Shown here: positions 1-8,016 of the stretch, one piece after another
Layout: each line of letters opens with the position of its first letter
How positions within the stretch are numbered: position 1 is the first letter of the stretch
Assembly: GCA_900553355.1 (NCBI GenBank)
Contig: USDK01000034.1
Span: 1-32,334, forward strand
Origin: an uncultured Lachnospiraceae bacterium
Lineage (GTDB): Bacteria > Bacillota > Clostridia > Lachnospirales > Lachnospiraceae
Length of the DNA stretch: 32,334 nt
Direction: 5' to 3'
Notes under the pieces: model-generated
What the model saw: only the letters and a program-made list of their open reading frames with translations
Database searches by the model: none
What the model was told of the DNA's origin: nothing
Position numbers and translations under genes: made by a program

Positions 1-1247
1 AGCCGCCACAGAAGGCCGCCTTTCCCGGTTTTTCGCACGCTCTTCCCACCGTACACCGGCCGGTAGCCCGCCGCCTCGATAGGGGAGACACAGCCCGCCA
101 GCTTCACCGGCTTGCGGCTGCCGATCCAGACCGTAGCGCCGGTCAGGAGGACAGTCAGGAGGAAGACTGCCGGGTGGAAGCTGATCTCTATGGGCCCCGC
201 CTCCTTCGCCCTCACCCCGAGAAACCGGACGATGGAGGGGATGAGGAAGAAGGACACCCCTGTCCCCAAAAGCAGCCCCGCCGCTATGCCGACACCGCCC
301 ACAAGGACGCTCTGGCGTCCCATCAGAGCGCGGATCTGCCGCCCTGTCATGCCGATAGTCTGGAGGAGTCCGTAGTACCGGACATTCCCTGCCACAGACA
401 GGTACAGGATGTTGTAGATCAGAAGACAGGCGCACAGGCAGGTGACAAGGGCAATGCCCGCAAGTCCCAGGACAATGGGGATGGAGTACCCCGCCTCCAC
501 AGAGAAGAAGATATTCTGCTGCTTCTCCAGATCCATGCTGTCGATGAAGGCCGTCTGCTCCTCCTGGGTCCAGAAATTCCTGTGAAAGGTCATGAAATAG
601 CGTCCGGAAGCCACCTCCGAGAGCTGGTAGCCGCACTGGTCATAGAAGGCCTTTGACACATAGAACTCGTTCTGCGACCCGTAGCCCTCCCAGATGCCGG
701 AAATCCGAAACTCCCTCTCCATCTGATTGCCCTGCCCGTCCTGCCAGAGGGCCCGGAAGGTGTCGCCTATGCCCAGGCCCAAATCCTCAAAGCCGCAGGT
801 CTCAAGCGCGCTCTCCGTCAGCATGACCTCGTTTTCCTTCTGGGGGTAGGAACCCTTCACCTGGGTCCTGGCAGGCGCCATGATGTCATTCCAGTACACA
901 TCGTCCGCCCAGATACAGCCCACATTGACGGTATTGTCGTAATCCGTGGAGAGGATGGAGCCGGCCACGGCGGCGATGCCGATTTTGTCGATATCGGGGT
1001 TCTCCTTGCACTTCTCCTTCTGCTCCTCTGTCATGCCGTACATAACCGCATCGAAGTCCCCGCCTGCCAGGCGGATATTCTGGAGATGGTACATGTGGAA
1101 CCAGGTGATGCCCACAGTGAAGACAGAAAAGAGCATAAAGGCTGACAGAGCCACGGCCAGACCCATGATGACGGTCCTGCGCCGGCTGCTTTTGAGAGAC
1201 CGACCCGCCATCCGGCGGATGACCCCCTGATTGTTGTTAGCCAGCAT
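1..1247 (-). CDS. ABC transporter permease (FtsX/MacB type), 3' end beyond window
   Basis: Membrane subunit of an ABC exporter or extracellular-peptide transporter, paired with the ATPase just upstream. The reading frame is open from an ATG at 1247 to the window edge, about 415 residues seen. The first residues (MLANNNQGVIRRMAGRSL) are basic and cytoplasmic, followed by a membrane segment near residues 27-48. A large extracellular domain of roughly 200 residues follows, then three closely spaced membrane segments of FtsX type (around SIPIVLGLAGIALVTCLCAC, LMGRQSVLVGGVGIAAGLLL and FHPAVFLLTVLLTGATVWIG). The start overlaps the ATPase stop by 11 bp, so the two are translationally coupled. Family members are normally longer (a second FtsX half), so more coding sequence is expected off the left edge. 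Substrate unknown. The DNA is clearly richer in G+C than the genes to the right. Confidence 0.85.
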   Translation of the reverse strand, partial: MLANNNQGVIRRMAGRSLKSSRRRTVIMGLAVALSAFMLFSVFTVGITWFHMYHLQNIRLAGGDFDAVMYGMTEEQKEKCKENPDIDKIGIAAVAGSILSTDYDNTVNVGCIWADDVYWNDIMAPARTQVKGSYPQKENEVMLTESALETCGFEDLGLGIGDTFRALWQDGQGNQMEREFRISGIWEGYGSQNEFYVSKAFYDQCGYQLSEVASGRYFMTFHRNFWTQEEQTAFIDSMDLEKQQNIFFSVEAGYSIPIVLGLAGIALVTCLCACLLIYNILYLSVAGNVRYYGLLQTIGMTGRQIRALMGRQSVLVGGVGIAAGLLLGTGVSFFLIPSIVRFLGVRAKEAGPIEISFHPAVFLLTVLLTGATVWIGSRKPVKLAGCVSPIEAAGYRPVYGGKSVRKTGKGGLLWR

Positions 1248-1929
1248 AGGTATCACCTGCCTTCACGATCCGTCCGTCCTCGATGTGCACGATCCGGTCC
1301 GCCATCTGGGCGATGTCGCTGTCGTGGGTGATGAGGATGATGGTCTGCTGAAACTGCTTCGCCGCCACCTTCAAAAGCCCCATCACATCGTGGCTCGTGG
1401 CCGTGTCCAGATTGCCGGTGGGCTCATCCGCCAGGATGATGGCGGGCTTACTGGCAATGGCCCGGGCAATGGCCACCCGCTGCTGCTGTCCCCCGGACAG
1501 GGTGCCGGGCAGGGCCTCCCGCTTTTCCTCCAGGGCCAGAAGGGACAGAAGCTCGTCCACAAATGCCCGGTCGACCCTGCGCCCGTCCAGCTCAATGGGG
1601 AGGACAATGTTCTCATACACATTGAGATCCGGCACCAGGTTGTAGCTCTGGAAGACAAAGCCCACCTTCCTGCGCCGGAAGATGGCAAGCTGCTCCCGGC
1701 TCATGCCCGCAAGCCTCCTGCCGTCCACGTACACCTCCCCGGAGGTGGGCTCATCCAGCCCTCCGAGCATGTGCAGAAGGGTGCTCTTGCCGCTGCCGGA
1801 TTTCCCGATGATGGCCACAAACTCCCGCTCCGCCGCGGCAAAGTCCACCCCGTCCAGGGCCTTCACCGTGTTCTTGCCAAGCTGATAGTATTTTTTTAGA
1901 TTTTTCGTCTTTACGATCCAGTTTTCCAC
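1237..1929 (-). CDS. ABC transporter ATP-binding protein (LolD/MacB/BceA class)
   Basis: ATPase of the exporter whose permease follows. The 230 residues hold a full nucleotide-binding domain: Walker A GKSGSGKST (about 42-50), Q-loop in FVFQSYNLVP, signature LSGGQQQRVAIARA (from about 144), Walker B IILADEPTGNLD (about 164-175) and the switch histidine in LITHDSD. The length is usual for the MacB/BceA group. The start is a GTG at 1929, chosen because AAGGAGG lies about 8 bases upstream and the sequence MENWIVKTKNLKKYY matches the normal N-terminus. It lies 122 bp downstream of the histidine kinase gene and has its own promoter with response-regulator-like repeats. This is the arrangement of peptide-antibiotic sensing and detoxification modules, but the substrate cannot be read from sequence. 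Confidence 0.95.
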   Translation of the reverse strand: MENWIVKTKNLKKYYQLGKNTVKALDGVDFAAAEREFVAIIGKSGSGKSTLLHMLGGLDEPTSGEVYVDGRRLAGMSREQLAIFRRRKVGFVFQSYNLVPDLNVYENIVLPIELDGRRVDRAFVDELLSLLALEEKREALPGTLSGGQQQRVAIARAIASKPAIILADEPTGNLDTATSHDVMGLLKVAAKQFQQTIILITHDSDIAQMADRIVHIEDGRIVKAGDTYAG

Positions 1930-1981
1930 TTTTTACGCCTCCTTTTCTCGTCCGGTCACATATTCCTTGGACCATCGCTTT

Positions 1982-2040
1982 ATTGTAAAGCGCAAAAGTC
2001 ACAAACCAGTCTCAAATCCGAATCATCACAAAACTGTGAC
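1982..2040 (-). promoter_or_regulatory. Promoter and probable response-regulator operator of the ABC operon
   Basis: Read on the minus strand, a -10 TACAAT lies at 1982-1987 with no consensus -35. In the -35 zone are two heptamers in direct repeat, TTTGAGA (2010-2016) and TTTGTGA (1999-2005), 11 bp apart. A further TTTGTGA (2026-2032) forms part of a perfect inverted repeat, TCACA-GTTT-TGTGA (2026-2039). Direct repeats one helical turn apart over a weak -35 are typical of activation by OmpR-family regulators, and such a regulator is encoded two genes upstream. Binding by that regulator is inference. Confidence 0.55.
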
Positions 2041-2050
2041 ATTTCCTCTT

Positions 2051-2968
2051 CTATAGCGGAAGGTAAATGGTAAAGTCCGCGCCTTTCCCGGGGCAGGAAC
2101 GTACCTCCACATATCCGCCCTGAAGCTCTGTAATCCTCCTCGTTAAGTACAGGCCGATGCCGATCCCCTCCACATCGTGAACCTCCGGCTCCCGGTAAAA
2201 CCTTGTAAAAATTTCCGCCTGCCGTTCCAGAGGAATGCCTTTTCCTGTGTCCTTCACGTGGATTCCTGCAAATATTTCTCCTGTTTTCACAGATATCTGT
2301 ATCTGGCCGCCTCGTCCAGTATACTTCACCGCGTTGTCCAGAAGATTGAACACCGCTTCTTCCGTCCACCTGGGATCATGAGATAAAAGAAAAGGACCTG
2401 CCGTCTCTGCCCGGATCTCGATATCCTTTACTGCCGCTGCAGCCACCACGGCGGACACAGCCTCTTTTAATGTCTCTGCCAGGTCACATTTCTCCTTCTG
2501 GATCTGTATAATCCCCGTCTCCAGCCGGGACATTTTCACCAGACTGCGAAAAAGAAAGTCCAGCTTATCAGTCTGGTGCTCCAGTTTATCAAGAAATCCA
2601 TAAGCCTCCTCAGGAAGCCCCTTCTGCCTGAGAATCTCAAGATACAGCTTTTGGTTAGCTATGGGCGTTCTGGTCTGATGTGAGACATCCGAAATCAGCT
2701 CCTTCATCTGCTCCTTGGCCTCCCGACTCTCCTGTTCTTTTCTCTCCTGAATATGACAGACGCGGACTAGTTTCTCATTCATCTTCCCAGCCAGCGTATC
2801 CCTGGTCTCCCCATTCTTTTTCAGAGGCTTTCCTGCAAGAATGGCATCAAGATTCTCTTCCAGCTCCTCTGTAAACGCATATATATCCTTTTTCTGCCGC
2901 CACATCCTCCAGCCGGAAAAAGCAGCCAGAAGAAGGGCGGCAGAGGTAATCACAATCATCCAATCCAC
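2051..2968 (-). CDS. Sensor histidine kinase
   Basis: Two-component sensor kinase of 305 residues. One N-terminal membrane segment (about residues 4-23) and a short charged linker lead straight into the kinase core, with no extracellular sensor domain. The H-box DVSHQTRTPIANQK has its phosphoacceptor at His97. The ATP-binding domain shows the N box (LLDNAVKYTG), G1 box (DTGKGIP), F box (IFTRFYRE) and G2 box (GIGIGLYL). Its GTG start at 2968 overlaps the regulator gene by 13 bp; an ATG three codons later gives the classic ATGA overlap and is equally possible. Kinases with so little outside the membrane often sense through a partner transporter, which fits the ABC system downstream, but this is inference. 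Confidence 0.93.
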   Translation of the reverse strand: MDWMIVITSAALLLAAFSGWRMWRQKKDIYAFTEELEENLDAILAGKPLKKNGETRDTLAGKMNEKLVRVCHIQERKEQESREAKEQMKELISDVSHQTRTPIANQKLYLEILRQKGLPEEAYGFLDKLEHQTDKLDFLFRSLVKMSRLETGIIQIQKEKCDLAETLKEAVSAVVAAAAVKDIEIRAETAGPFLLSHDPRWTEEAVFNLLDNAVKYTGRGGQIQISVKTGEIFAGIHVKDTGKGIPLERQAEIFTRFYREPEVHDVEGIGIGLYLTRRITELQGGYVEVRSCPGKGADFTIYLPL

Positions 2969-3633
2969 TGATATCCCATCCCGTACACATTTGAAATATA
3001 TTTATGCTCCTCATCCTCAATCTTTCCCCGGAGACGGCCGACATTAACTGTCAGAGCGTGCCGGTCCATGAGCTGGCTGCCGCCTTCCCAGAGACTGTCC
3101 AACAAAACATCATAGGTAAGAAGCTGTCCCTTATGGGAGAGGAATTCCTTAAGAAGCCGGAATTCCGTGGGCGTCACCGGGCAGGACCTGCCCTTCACCT
3201 CCACCTTTGCCCCCGGAAGATCCAGGTGCAGATACCCGTCGTCAAATATCTGCCACCCATTCTCTCTCTCCCTTTTGAGGATCACGTTGATCTTTTTCAG
3301 CAGCACCTTCATGGAAAAGGGCTTAGTCACATAGTCCTGGGCTCCCAGCTCATAGCCCTTTAACATATCTTCCTCCAGATCCCGGGCCGTGAGGAAAAGT
3401 ACCGGAGTATCTTTGAGCTGCTGACAGAGGTCAAACCCCTCTCCATCCGGCAGGTTCACGTCCAAGAGGATCAGTTCCGCCCCTTCTGCCTGATAAAGCT
3501 TCCCTGCCTCCTTAAGAGAACGGGCCCAAAAAGTAAGAAACCCTTCTTTTTCCAGCATCCATACCATTCCTTCTCCCAGCTCCCAGTCATCCTCCACCAA
3601 CAGAATCCTCCTGCCCGGCATCTTATCTTTCAT
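2956..3633 (-). CDS. OmpR/PhoB-family response regulator
   Basis: DNA-binding response regulator, 225 residues. The receiver domain (about 8-120) has the acidic pair Asp15/Asp16, phosphoacceptor Asp58 in LLDVNLPDGEG, the conserved Thr82 in FLTARD and Lys104 in KPFSMKVLL. The C-terminal winged helix (about 130-225) has the usual TPTEFRLLKEFLSHKGQLLT and VDVNVGRLRGKI-like pattern (here LTVNVGRLRGKI). The ATG start at 3633 lies inside the 3' end of the DUF362 gene (11-bp overlap) and the stop overlaps the kinase start, so regulator and kinase are co-translated. Likely targets are the repeats at 1999-2039 in front of the ABC operon. Confidence 0.95.
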   Translation of the reverse strand: MKDKMPGRRILLVEDDWELGEGMVWMLEKEGFLTFWARSLKEAGKLYQAEGAELILLDVNLPDGEGFDLCQQLKDTPVLFLTARDLEEDMLKGYELGAQDYVTKPFSMKVLLKKINVILKRERENGWQIFDDGYLHLDLPGAKVEVKGRSCPVTPTEFRLLKEFLSHKGQLLTYDVLLDSLWEGGSQLMDRHALTVNVGRLRGKIEDEEHKYISNVYGMGYQWIG

Positions 3634-4729
3634 CTTTCCACTCCTGCTTTAAAAATTCTACGATGTCCACCGCCTTAGGCGGACAGCCGGCCAGTGATCT
3701 GCGAAAGCACCGGGTACAGTTTCCCACGCCCAGTTCTCCTTCTTTTCCACGAAATCCCTGGCCGATAGCAATACTCTCTTTTTCTTTCCCTTTAAGGCCG
3801 CCCATTTCATCCAGGCGGTCCAGAGCATAGATCAGGGATCCATAGCAGGCTGAGCAGGCGTCCTTCTGTCGTACATACCCTGCCAGCTGCCCTACTCTTC
3901 CCCGGGGAGCCCATCTTTTCTCCTTCTTTCCTTCCGGCCGGACATAATGAATACTGGCCCCTGACGTATCTGTACTTCCTGCGCCTAAACTTTCTGCCAG
4001 ACGGATATACTCAATATTCCCTGGGCGATAGCCCAGCGTTTCCGCCGCAAAGCTGTCACAGAGCACCGGATCTTTGAAGGCCAGCACCCGGTCCATGGAT
4101 ACCGGATTACCTCCTTCCTCAAAGTCAAGATCTCCGCAGATATTATCAGCCAGAATAAAATCCTGCCGAAGGGCTGTTCCCAGGTGGGCAATCGGCTTGT
4201 GGAGCCCTAGTCTGTGGAACCTGCGCTTCTCGCTGTCCGGGATCAGTCCTTTATAGTTTTTCAGAGCACAGGTCACCGTGGTCTGACAGTGGCCTTTCAC
4301 TACCGGCATATTAATCAGATAATCCATCTCCATTGCACGGGCACAGACATGAAGCTCCATACCTGCTGCGTCCACAGTGACGGCCTGGTCTTTCTTTGTG
4401 TCCCAGAACTCCACATTCTGCTCCCGGCACACCTCCAGAAGTCCGCTTTCCCTTAGCGCATTCCGGGTGTCCTCTCCCACCCAGGAACTCTCCATCACCG
4501 TCAGGTTTTCAAAGCCCTTCTCTTTTAGATAGGAAAGAAGGGCCCCCAGCACCTCCGGGTGGGTGGTGGCCCCGCTGGACGCAGGCTTTGCCACCACCAG
4601 ATTCGGCTTGATGCCGATGCGCTTATTCCTGTCACCGATATCCGATGCCAGATCACATGTCTCAAGAAGTTCCCGGGTCATTTCAAAATAATCTTTTCCC
4701 TGTGTAATAAAAATATCTGTTTTTTTCAT
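3623..4729 (-). CDS. DUF362 domain protein with C-terminal Cys-rich segment
   Basis: A 368-residue protein of the DUF362 family, a widespread anaerobe family of unknown biochemical role. The N-terminal region contains the family-typical GIKPNLVVAKPASSGATTHPE, a central INMPVVKGHCQTTVTCALKN and the basic GLHKPIAHLG stretch. The C-terminal third has cysteines in CSACYGS, NCTRC and GCPP arrangements, suggesting an Fe-S cluster or other metal site, though the spacing is not a classic ferredoxin CxxCxxCxxxCP. No signal peptide. It follows the alcohol dehydrogenase gene by 15 bp and overlaps the response regulator by 11 bp, so it sits in one transcription unit with both. A redox partner role is inference only. 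Confidence 0.85.
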   Translation of the reverse strand: MKKTDIFITQGKDYFEMTRELLETCDLASDIGDRNKRIGIKPNLVVAKPASSGATTHPEVLGALLSYLKEKGFENLTVMESSWVGEDTRNALRESGLLEVCREQNVEFWDTKKDQAVTVDAAGMELHVCARAMEMDYLINMPVVKGHCQTTVTCALKNYKGLIPDSEKRRFHRLGLHKPIAHLGTALRQDFILADNICGDLDFEEGGNPVSMDRVLAFKDPVLCDSFAAETLGYRPGNIEYIRLAESLGAGSTDTSGASIHYVRPEGKKEKRWAPRGRVGQLAGYVRQKDACSACYGSLIYALDRLDEMGGLKGKEKESIAIGQGFRGKEGELGVGNCTRCFRRSLAGCPPKAVDIVEFLKQEWKDER

Positions 4730-4744
4730 AGGCTGTTTTCCCGA

Positions 4745-5863
4745 CTAGTACAGTTTCCGGTAGATCTCTTCCATATCTTCTGCTTTAAACTTCACATAGC
4801 TCTGATTTAAAAGACGCTGCTGAGCCTCTTCTACACTCTTGGCAAAGGTCTTAATCTCAGCTTCCTTCATGCCATATTCATGAAGAGGTTTCCTTTCAAT
4901 CAGGCTTCCCAGCAGTCTTTCCATTTCCTGATAAACACTTCCCGGCTCACATCCAAGGATTCCGGCAAGAAAGGCATTCAATTCCTGAATCCCGTCTTGT
5001 GGGTCTCTTTCCTGGTAGACCTGGAACACAGCTGTCAGGAACTGATAGTTGGCCTCCCCGTGAGTCACATGATACACTCCGCTTAAGGGGTAAGACATGG
5101 CATGGACAGCCCCGGTTCCTGCATTTGCAAAAGAAATCCCTGCCAGGTTGCTTGCCACGAGAAAATCCTCAAACAGATTCTCCCTGTAATCCTGCCCTTC
5201 TCCTGCCAGCTTCCGGAATCCGGAAAGCAGCATCTCCATAGCCTTTTTGGCGAACATCCTTGTATAGAGATTACTCTTTGGTGATACATAGGATTCAATG
5301 GCATGAATCAAGGCATCGATAGCGCTGGTGACAAAGAAATGCCAGGGCAGCTCTTTCAAAAGCCCGGGGATCAGTACCGCGTGATCCGGATAAATCTCCT
5401 CACAGGCCAGTCCCAGTTTTGTATGCATCTGTGTCATCTCTGCAATCGATACGCTGGATACTTCTGATCCGGCGCCGCAGGTAGTGGGTACGGCAACCAG
5501 AGAACGCACCTTTTTCAGTTCTGTTTTTCTCTGATAAATGTCCGCTGCCGGGGCATCTCCATCCAGCACCAGAATCTTTGCCATATCGATGACTGCACCG
5601 CCTCCGATGGCAATGATCCTGCCGCATCCCGTCTTCCGGAAGTCTGCAAGGAGAGCATCTACCATAAGATCTGTCGGCTCCCCCTGTCCATACTGACTTT
5701 TATAGCGGATCACTGCATCCGTCTTCTTCAGCTCCGAAAAATGCGCCTCAAACACAGATTTCCCGGCCAGGATAAAGTCTCCTTTTCCAATCTGGAACTC
5801 TGTCACAAAATCTTCTGCATTTTCATATTGATGTATCACTGGTTTTTCTTCATATAATTTCAT
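4745..5863 (-). CDS. 4hbD: 4-Hydroxybutyrate dehydrogenase-like iron-containing alcohol dehydrogenase
   Basis: NAD(P)-linked group III alcohol dehydrogenase of 372 residues that should interconvert 4-hydroxybutyrate and succinate semialdehyde in anaerobic succinate/4-aminobutyrate fermentation. Family features: GKGDFILAGKSVFE near the N-terminus, nucleotide-binding IIAIGGGAVIDMAKIL, PTTCGAGSEVSSVSIAEM, metal-binding region with DALIHAIESYVSPKSN, and HAMSYPLSGVYHVTHGEANY. As I recall it, the pattern follows the Clostridium kluyveri enzyme closely through to the C-terminal RKLY, which is why this name is preferred over a generic alcohol dehydrogenase. The start has a purine-rich GGGGG ribosome site about 11 bases upstream. 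It heads the unit that continues with DUF362 and the two-component genes; a TACAAT -10 (near 5900) precedes it but no strong -35 is visible. Confidence 0.88.
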   Translation of the reverse strand: MKLYEEKPVIHQYENAEDFVTEFQIGKGDFILAGKSVFEAHFSELKKTDAVIRYKSQYGQGEPTDLMVDALLADFRKTGCGRIIAIGGGAVIDMAKILVLDGDAPAADIYQRKTELKKVRSLVAVPTTCGAGSEVSSVSIAEMTQMHTKLGLACEEIYPDHAVLIPGLLKELPWHFFVTSAIDALIHAIESYVSPKSNLYTRMFAKKAMEMLLSGFRKLAGEGQDYRENLFEDFLVASNLAGISFANAGTGAVHAMSYPLSGVYHVTHGEANYQFLTAVFQVYQERDPQDGIQELNAFLAGILGCEPGSVYQEMERLLGSLIERKPLHEYGMKEAEIKTFAKSVEEAQQRLLNQSYVKFKAEDMEEIYRKLY

Positions 5864-5948
5864 GGTTTTTCAATCCCCCTGTCTTTTCTTCACTTCTGCC
5901 TTATTGTATCATATCTGTCTCTGATTGTGACCCCTGTCTTTCCAGACT

Positions 5949-7346
5949 TTAGTCATCTCTTCTGCCTACCAGGAAAATGCCGGTCACAACCAGCAGGGCT
6001 GAAACAATCGTCATCCAGAAAAATGCTGTCGTGATCCCATGAAGCCCTGCCGCATCGCCATATTTTGTTGCGGCATTTTTAGAAGCGGTATTCATAATCC
6101 CCACAAATACCGCTGTTCCCATAGCTCCGGCCACAGTCCGCAGGGATGTCAGAAGCGCCGTTCCGTGCGAGATCATCTTAAATCCTATTCCTTCGGTTCC
6201 CCAGGTTACCAGCGGCATCATCAGACATCCGATCGCCGTAGTACGCAGGGTATTCCAGGCCGCTGCCATCCATACAGAGGTATCCATGGTCAGAAGGCAC
6301 ATACCGGCACAGCTTACTGTCATGCAGACTGCTCCTATGACAAACAGAATCTTCATACCCAGCTTATCATAGATTTTGCCTGCAAACGGGCTGACGATCG
6401 CCATTACTGCAGAGCCCGGCAGCACGATCAGGCCGGACACCGTTGCTGAACATCCCATAACAGACTGAGCGTAAAGCGGCATCAGAATCGAGGATCCCAT
6501 CATCACAAAATACAGAAGCATACTTCCAGCCACACTGACGGCATAATTTTTCTTTTTCAGAATACGAAGCTCCAGAAACGGCTCTTCCAGATGAAGCTGG
6601 CGGTATACAAACAATGCCGATGCGAGCACGCCGATGATAAGCACCAGAAGGACCTGCAGACTGAAGAAACTGTAATTTCCAATATTTCCGATTCCCAGCG
6701 TCAGTCCGCCAAAGGCAAAAACACTGAGCACAAAGGATGCCGTGTCAAATTTCTTCTTCGCAGTCTCCAGTACATTGTCCAGAACACCCAGCGCCCAGCA
6801 AAAGGAAACCGCCATGATACCGATAGAAATATAGAAGATCGCTCTCCATCCAAACATATCTACGATCACTCCGGCCAGCGTCGGTGCAATGACCGGTGCG
6901 GCTCCGATAGACAAGCCGTACCATCCCATGGCCGTGCCACGTTTTTCAATCGGATAAATGGTAAGAATGATCACCTGGGCCATCGAGGAAAGCACGCCGT
7001 TTCCACAGGCCTGCAGGATCCTTGCCGCCATCATGATCTGAAAATTCGGTGCGACTACACATAGCACAAGACCTGCGATAAACAGCACGATCCCTGATAA
7101 ATACAGTCGTCTCGTCGGAAAACGTGTGATCAGAAAAGCCGTCAGCGGCATAATGATCCCCATTGCCAGTGAATAGCCGCTGGTCAGCCACTGACCGGCC
7201 GATACATCTATGCTCAGGTCTTCAATAATTGCCGGAAGCGCCGTTGTCAGCGCCGTCGCCAGCATGGACGAAGCGATGCATGTAATCACAATATTAATAA
7301 ATATCATCGTCCGCTTTCTGTCTGTCATTCTAATTTCTGTCTCCAT
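5949..7346 (-). CDS. MFS multidrug exporter, DHA2 (EmrB/QacA-like)
   Basis: Proton-driven drug exporter of the major facilitator superfamily, 465 residues with about 12-14 hydrophobic segments. The N-terminal block with TALTTALPAIIEDL, GQWLTSGYSLAMGIIMPL and TRFPTRRLYLSGIVLF, then GNGVLSSMAQVIILTIYP, is typical of the DHA2 group. Loop motif A is modified (RFPTRRLYL rather than GxLaDrxGrkxxl), as is common there. The start at 7346 is supported by AGGAGG upstream and overlaps the MarR stop by 17 bp. Its pairing with a MarR repressor suggests induction by a toxic small molecule. No terminator is visible between it and the dehydrogenase gene 86 bp downstream. Confidence 0.92.
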   Translation of the reverse strand: METEIRMTDRKRTMIFINIVITCIASSMLATALTTALPAIIEDLSIDVSAGQWLTSGYSLAMGIIMPLTAFLITRFPTRRLYLSGIVLFIAGLVLCVVAPNFQIMMAARILQACGNGVLSSMAQVIILTIYPIEKRGTAMGWYGLSIGAAPVIAPTLAGVIVDMFGWRAIFYISIGIMAVSFCWALGVLDNVLETAKKKFDTASFVLSVFAFGGLTLGIGNIGNYSFFSLQVLLVLIIGVLASALFVYRQLHLEEPFLELRILKKKNYAVSVAGSMLLYFVMMGSSILMPLYAQSVMGCSATVSGLIVLPGSAVMAIVSPFAGKIYDKLGMKILFVIGAVCMTVSCAGMCLLTMDTSVWMAAAWNTLRTTAIGCLMMPLVTWGTEGIGFKMISHGTALLTSLRTVAGAMGTAVFVGIMNTASKNAATKYGDAAGLHGITTAFFWMTIVSALLVVTGIFLVGRRDD

Positions 7347-7791
7347 GCTCTTCCTCCTGTCTCAGATAATACTCCTGAATCTTCCGCAGCGCCTGATAAA
7401 AGCCCCTCTTCTCCTCCTTCGTAAGCCCGGAAAGCATCTCCTTGTGGGCAACAGCTCTGTTTTCCCGGACCTGCTGCGCAGCCGCCTTGCCTTCTTCCGT
7501 CAGAGAAACCAGCAAGACCCGACCATCCTCCGGCGACGGCGTCCGGCAGATCAGCCCCTTTGCCTCCAGCTTTGCCAGGATCTCACCCACTGAAGACGGA
7601 CGGATACGCAGAATATCCGCCAGCTTCTTCTGACTCACCGGCCCGGTTCTCTCCAATATAAAAAGACAGCTGTACTGTCCCCGAAAAACATCCATATTCC
7701 CATACCGATTCTCAGAATAACTGCGGTTCAGCTTCATGACCTCAAAAAACAGCCCAACCACATCCTCATCTTTCAAATCCATAAAACTCAT
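7330..7791 (-). CDS. MarR-family transcriptional regulator
   Basis: Winged-helix repressor of 153 residues. The MarR core is clear: QYSCLFILERTGPVSQKKLA, then recognition region DILRIRPSSVGEILAKLEAKG, wing CRTPSPEDGRVLLVSLTEEG, and a C-terminal dimerisation helix. It is the first gene of a two-gene operon with the MFS exporter and probably represses it; the palindrome at 7807-7820 in its own promoter is the likely binding site. ATG start at 7791 with an AAAGG ribosome site just upstream. Ligand unknown. Confidence 0.93.
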   Translation of the reverse strand: MSFMDLKDEDVVGLFFEVMKLNRSYSENRYGNMDVFRGQYSCLFILERTGPVSQKKLADILRIRPSSVGEILAKLEAKGLICRTPSPEDGRVLLVSLTEEGKAAAQQVRENRAVAHKEMLSGLTKEEKRGFYQALRKIQEYYLRQEEEHGDRN

Positions 7792-7806
7792 CCTTTCTCC
7801 AAATTA

Positions 7807-7851
7807 ATAAGGTGCCTTATGAATTATACATATCCCTCCCGGAAAAGTCAA
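7807..7851 (-). promoter_or_regulatory. marR-MFS promoter with palindromic operator
   Basis: On the minus strand, -35 TTGACT (7846-7851) and -10 TATAAT (7823-7828) are separated by exactly 17 bp. Just downstream, around the expected transcription start, is ATAAGG-CA-CCTTAT (7807-7820), a perfect 6-bp inverted repeat suited to a MarR dimer. The -35 hexamer lies inside the left arm of the 61-bp palindrome that the IS has split, so this promoter depends on that repeat. Confidence 0.75.
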
Positions 7852-7875
7852 CCGGGGACGTACCCCTTTTGCAAA
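7841..7875. repeat. Left arm of the IS-split 61-bp palindrome (with target copy)
   Basis: Positions 7841-7863 are the exact reverse complement of 9483-9505. Removing the IS and one copy of the 9-bp duplication rebuilds a 61-bp palindrome in which 28 of 30 base pairs match (mismatches at 7864 and 7870 against their partners). Positions 7867-7875 (TTTTGCAAA) are the left copy of the target duplication. The GGGGACG core resembles REP-type intergenic palindromes of Firmicutes, but that assignment is inference. Confidence 0.85.
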
Positions 7876-7897
7876 GCAATGTCATTAAGTTTAGAAA
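7876..7897. repeat. IS left terminal inverted repeat
   Basis: Matches the reverse complement of 9449-9470 at 21 of 22 positions; the mismatch is at the 17th base (T against A). Confidence 0.9.
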
Positions 7898-7905
7898 AAT
7901 GTTCC

Positions 7906-7957
7906 CCCAAAATAAAGACAGCATTGGGATTCTAGCCCGTGCTGTCTTTATTTTGGG
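7906..7957 (-). terminator. Hairpin downstream of the transposase gene inside the IS
   Basis: An 18-bp perfect stem (7906-7923 with 7940-7957) around a 16-base loop, lying 60 bp past the transposase stop. The stem is A/T-rich at its base and lacks a proper T tract, so it may act as a terminator in either direction or as a structural end feature. Confidence 0.6.
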
Positions 7958-8016
7958 TATGCCGATAAAGCAGACACTGTCGTCTGCTTTAAATTGCTGT
8001 TTCTTATTTTTGTATC

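Noticed and set aside
1231..1899. Long plus-strand ORF (222 codons) opposite the ABC ATPase
   Set aside because: It is antisense to a gene with intact ATPase motifs; its length comes from high GC and lack of stops. No ribosome site and no recognisable domain.
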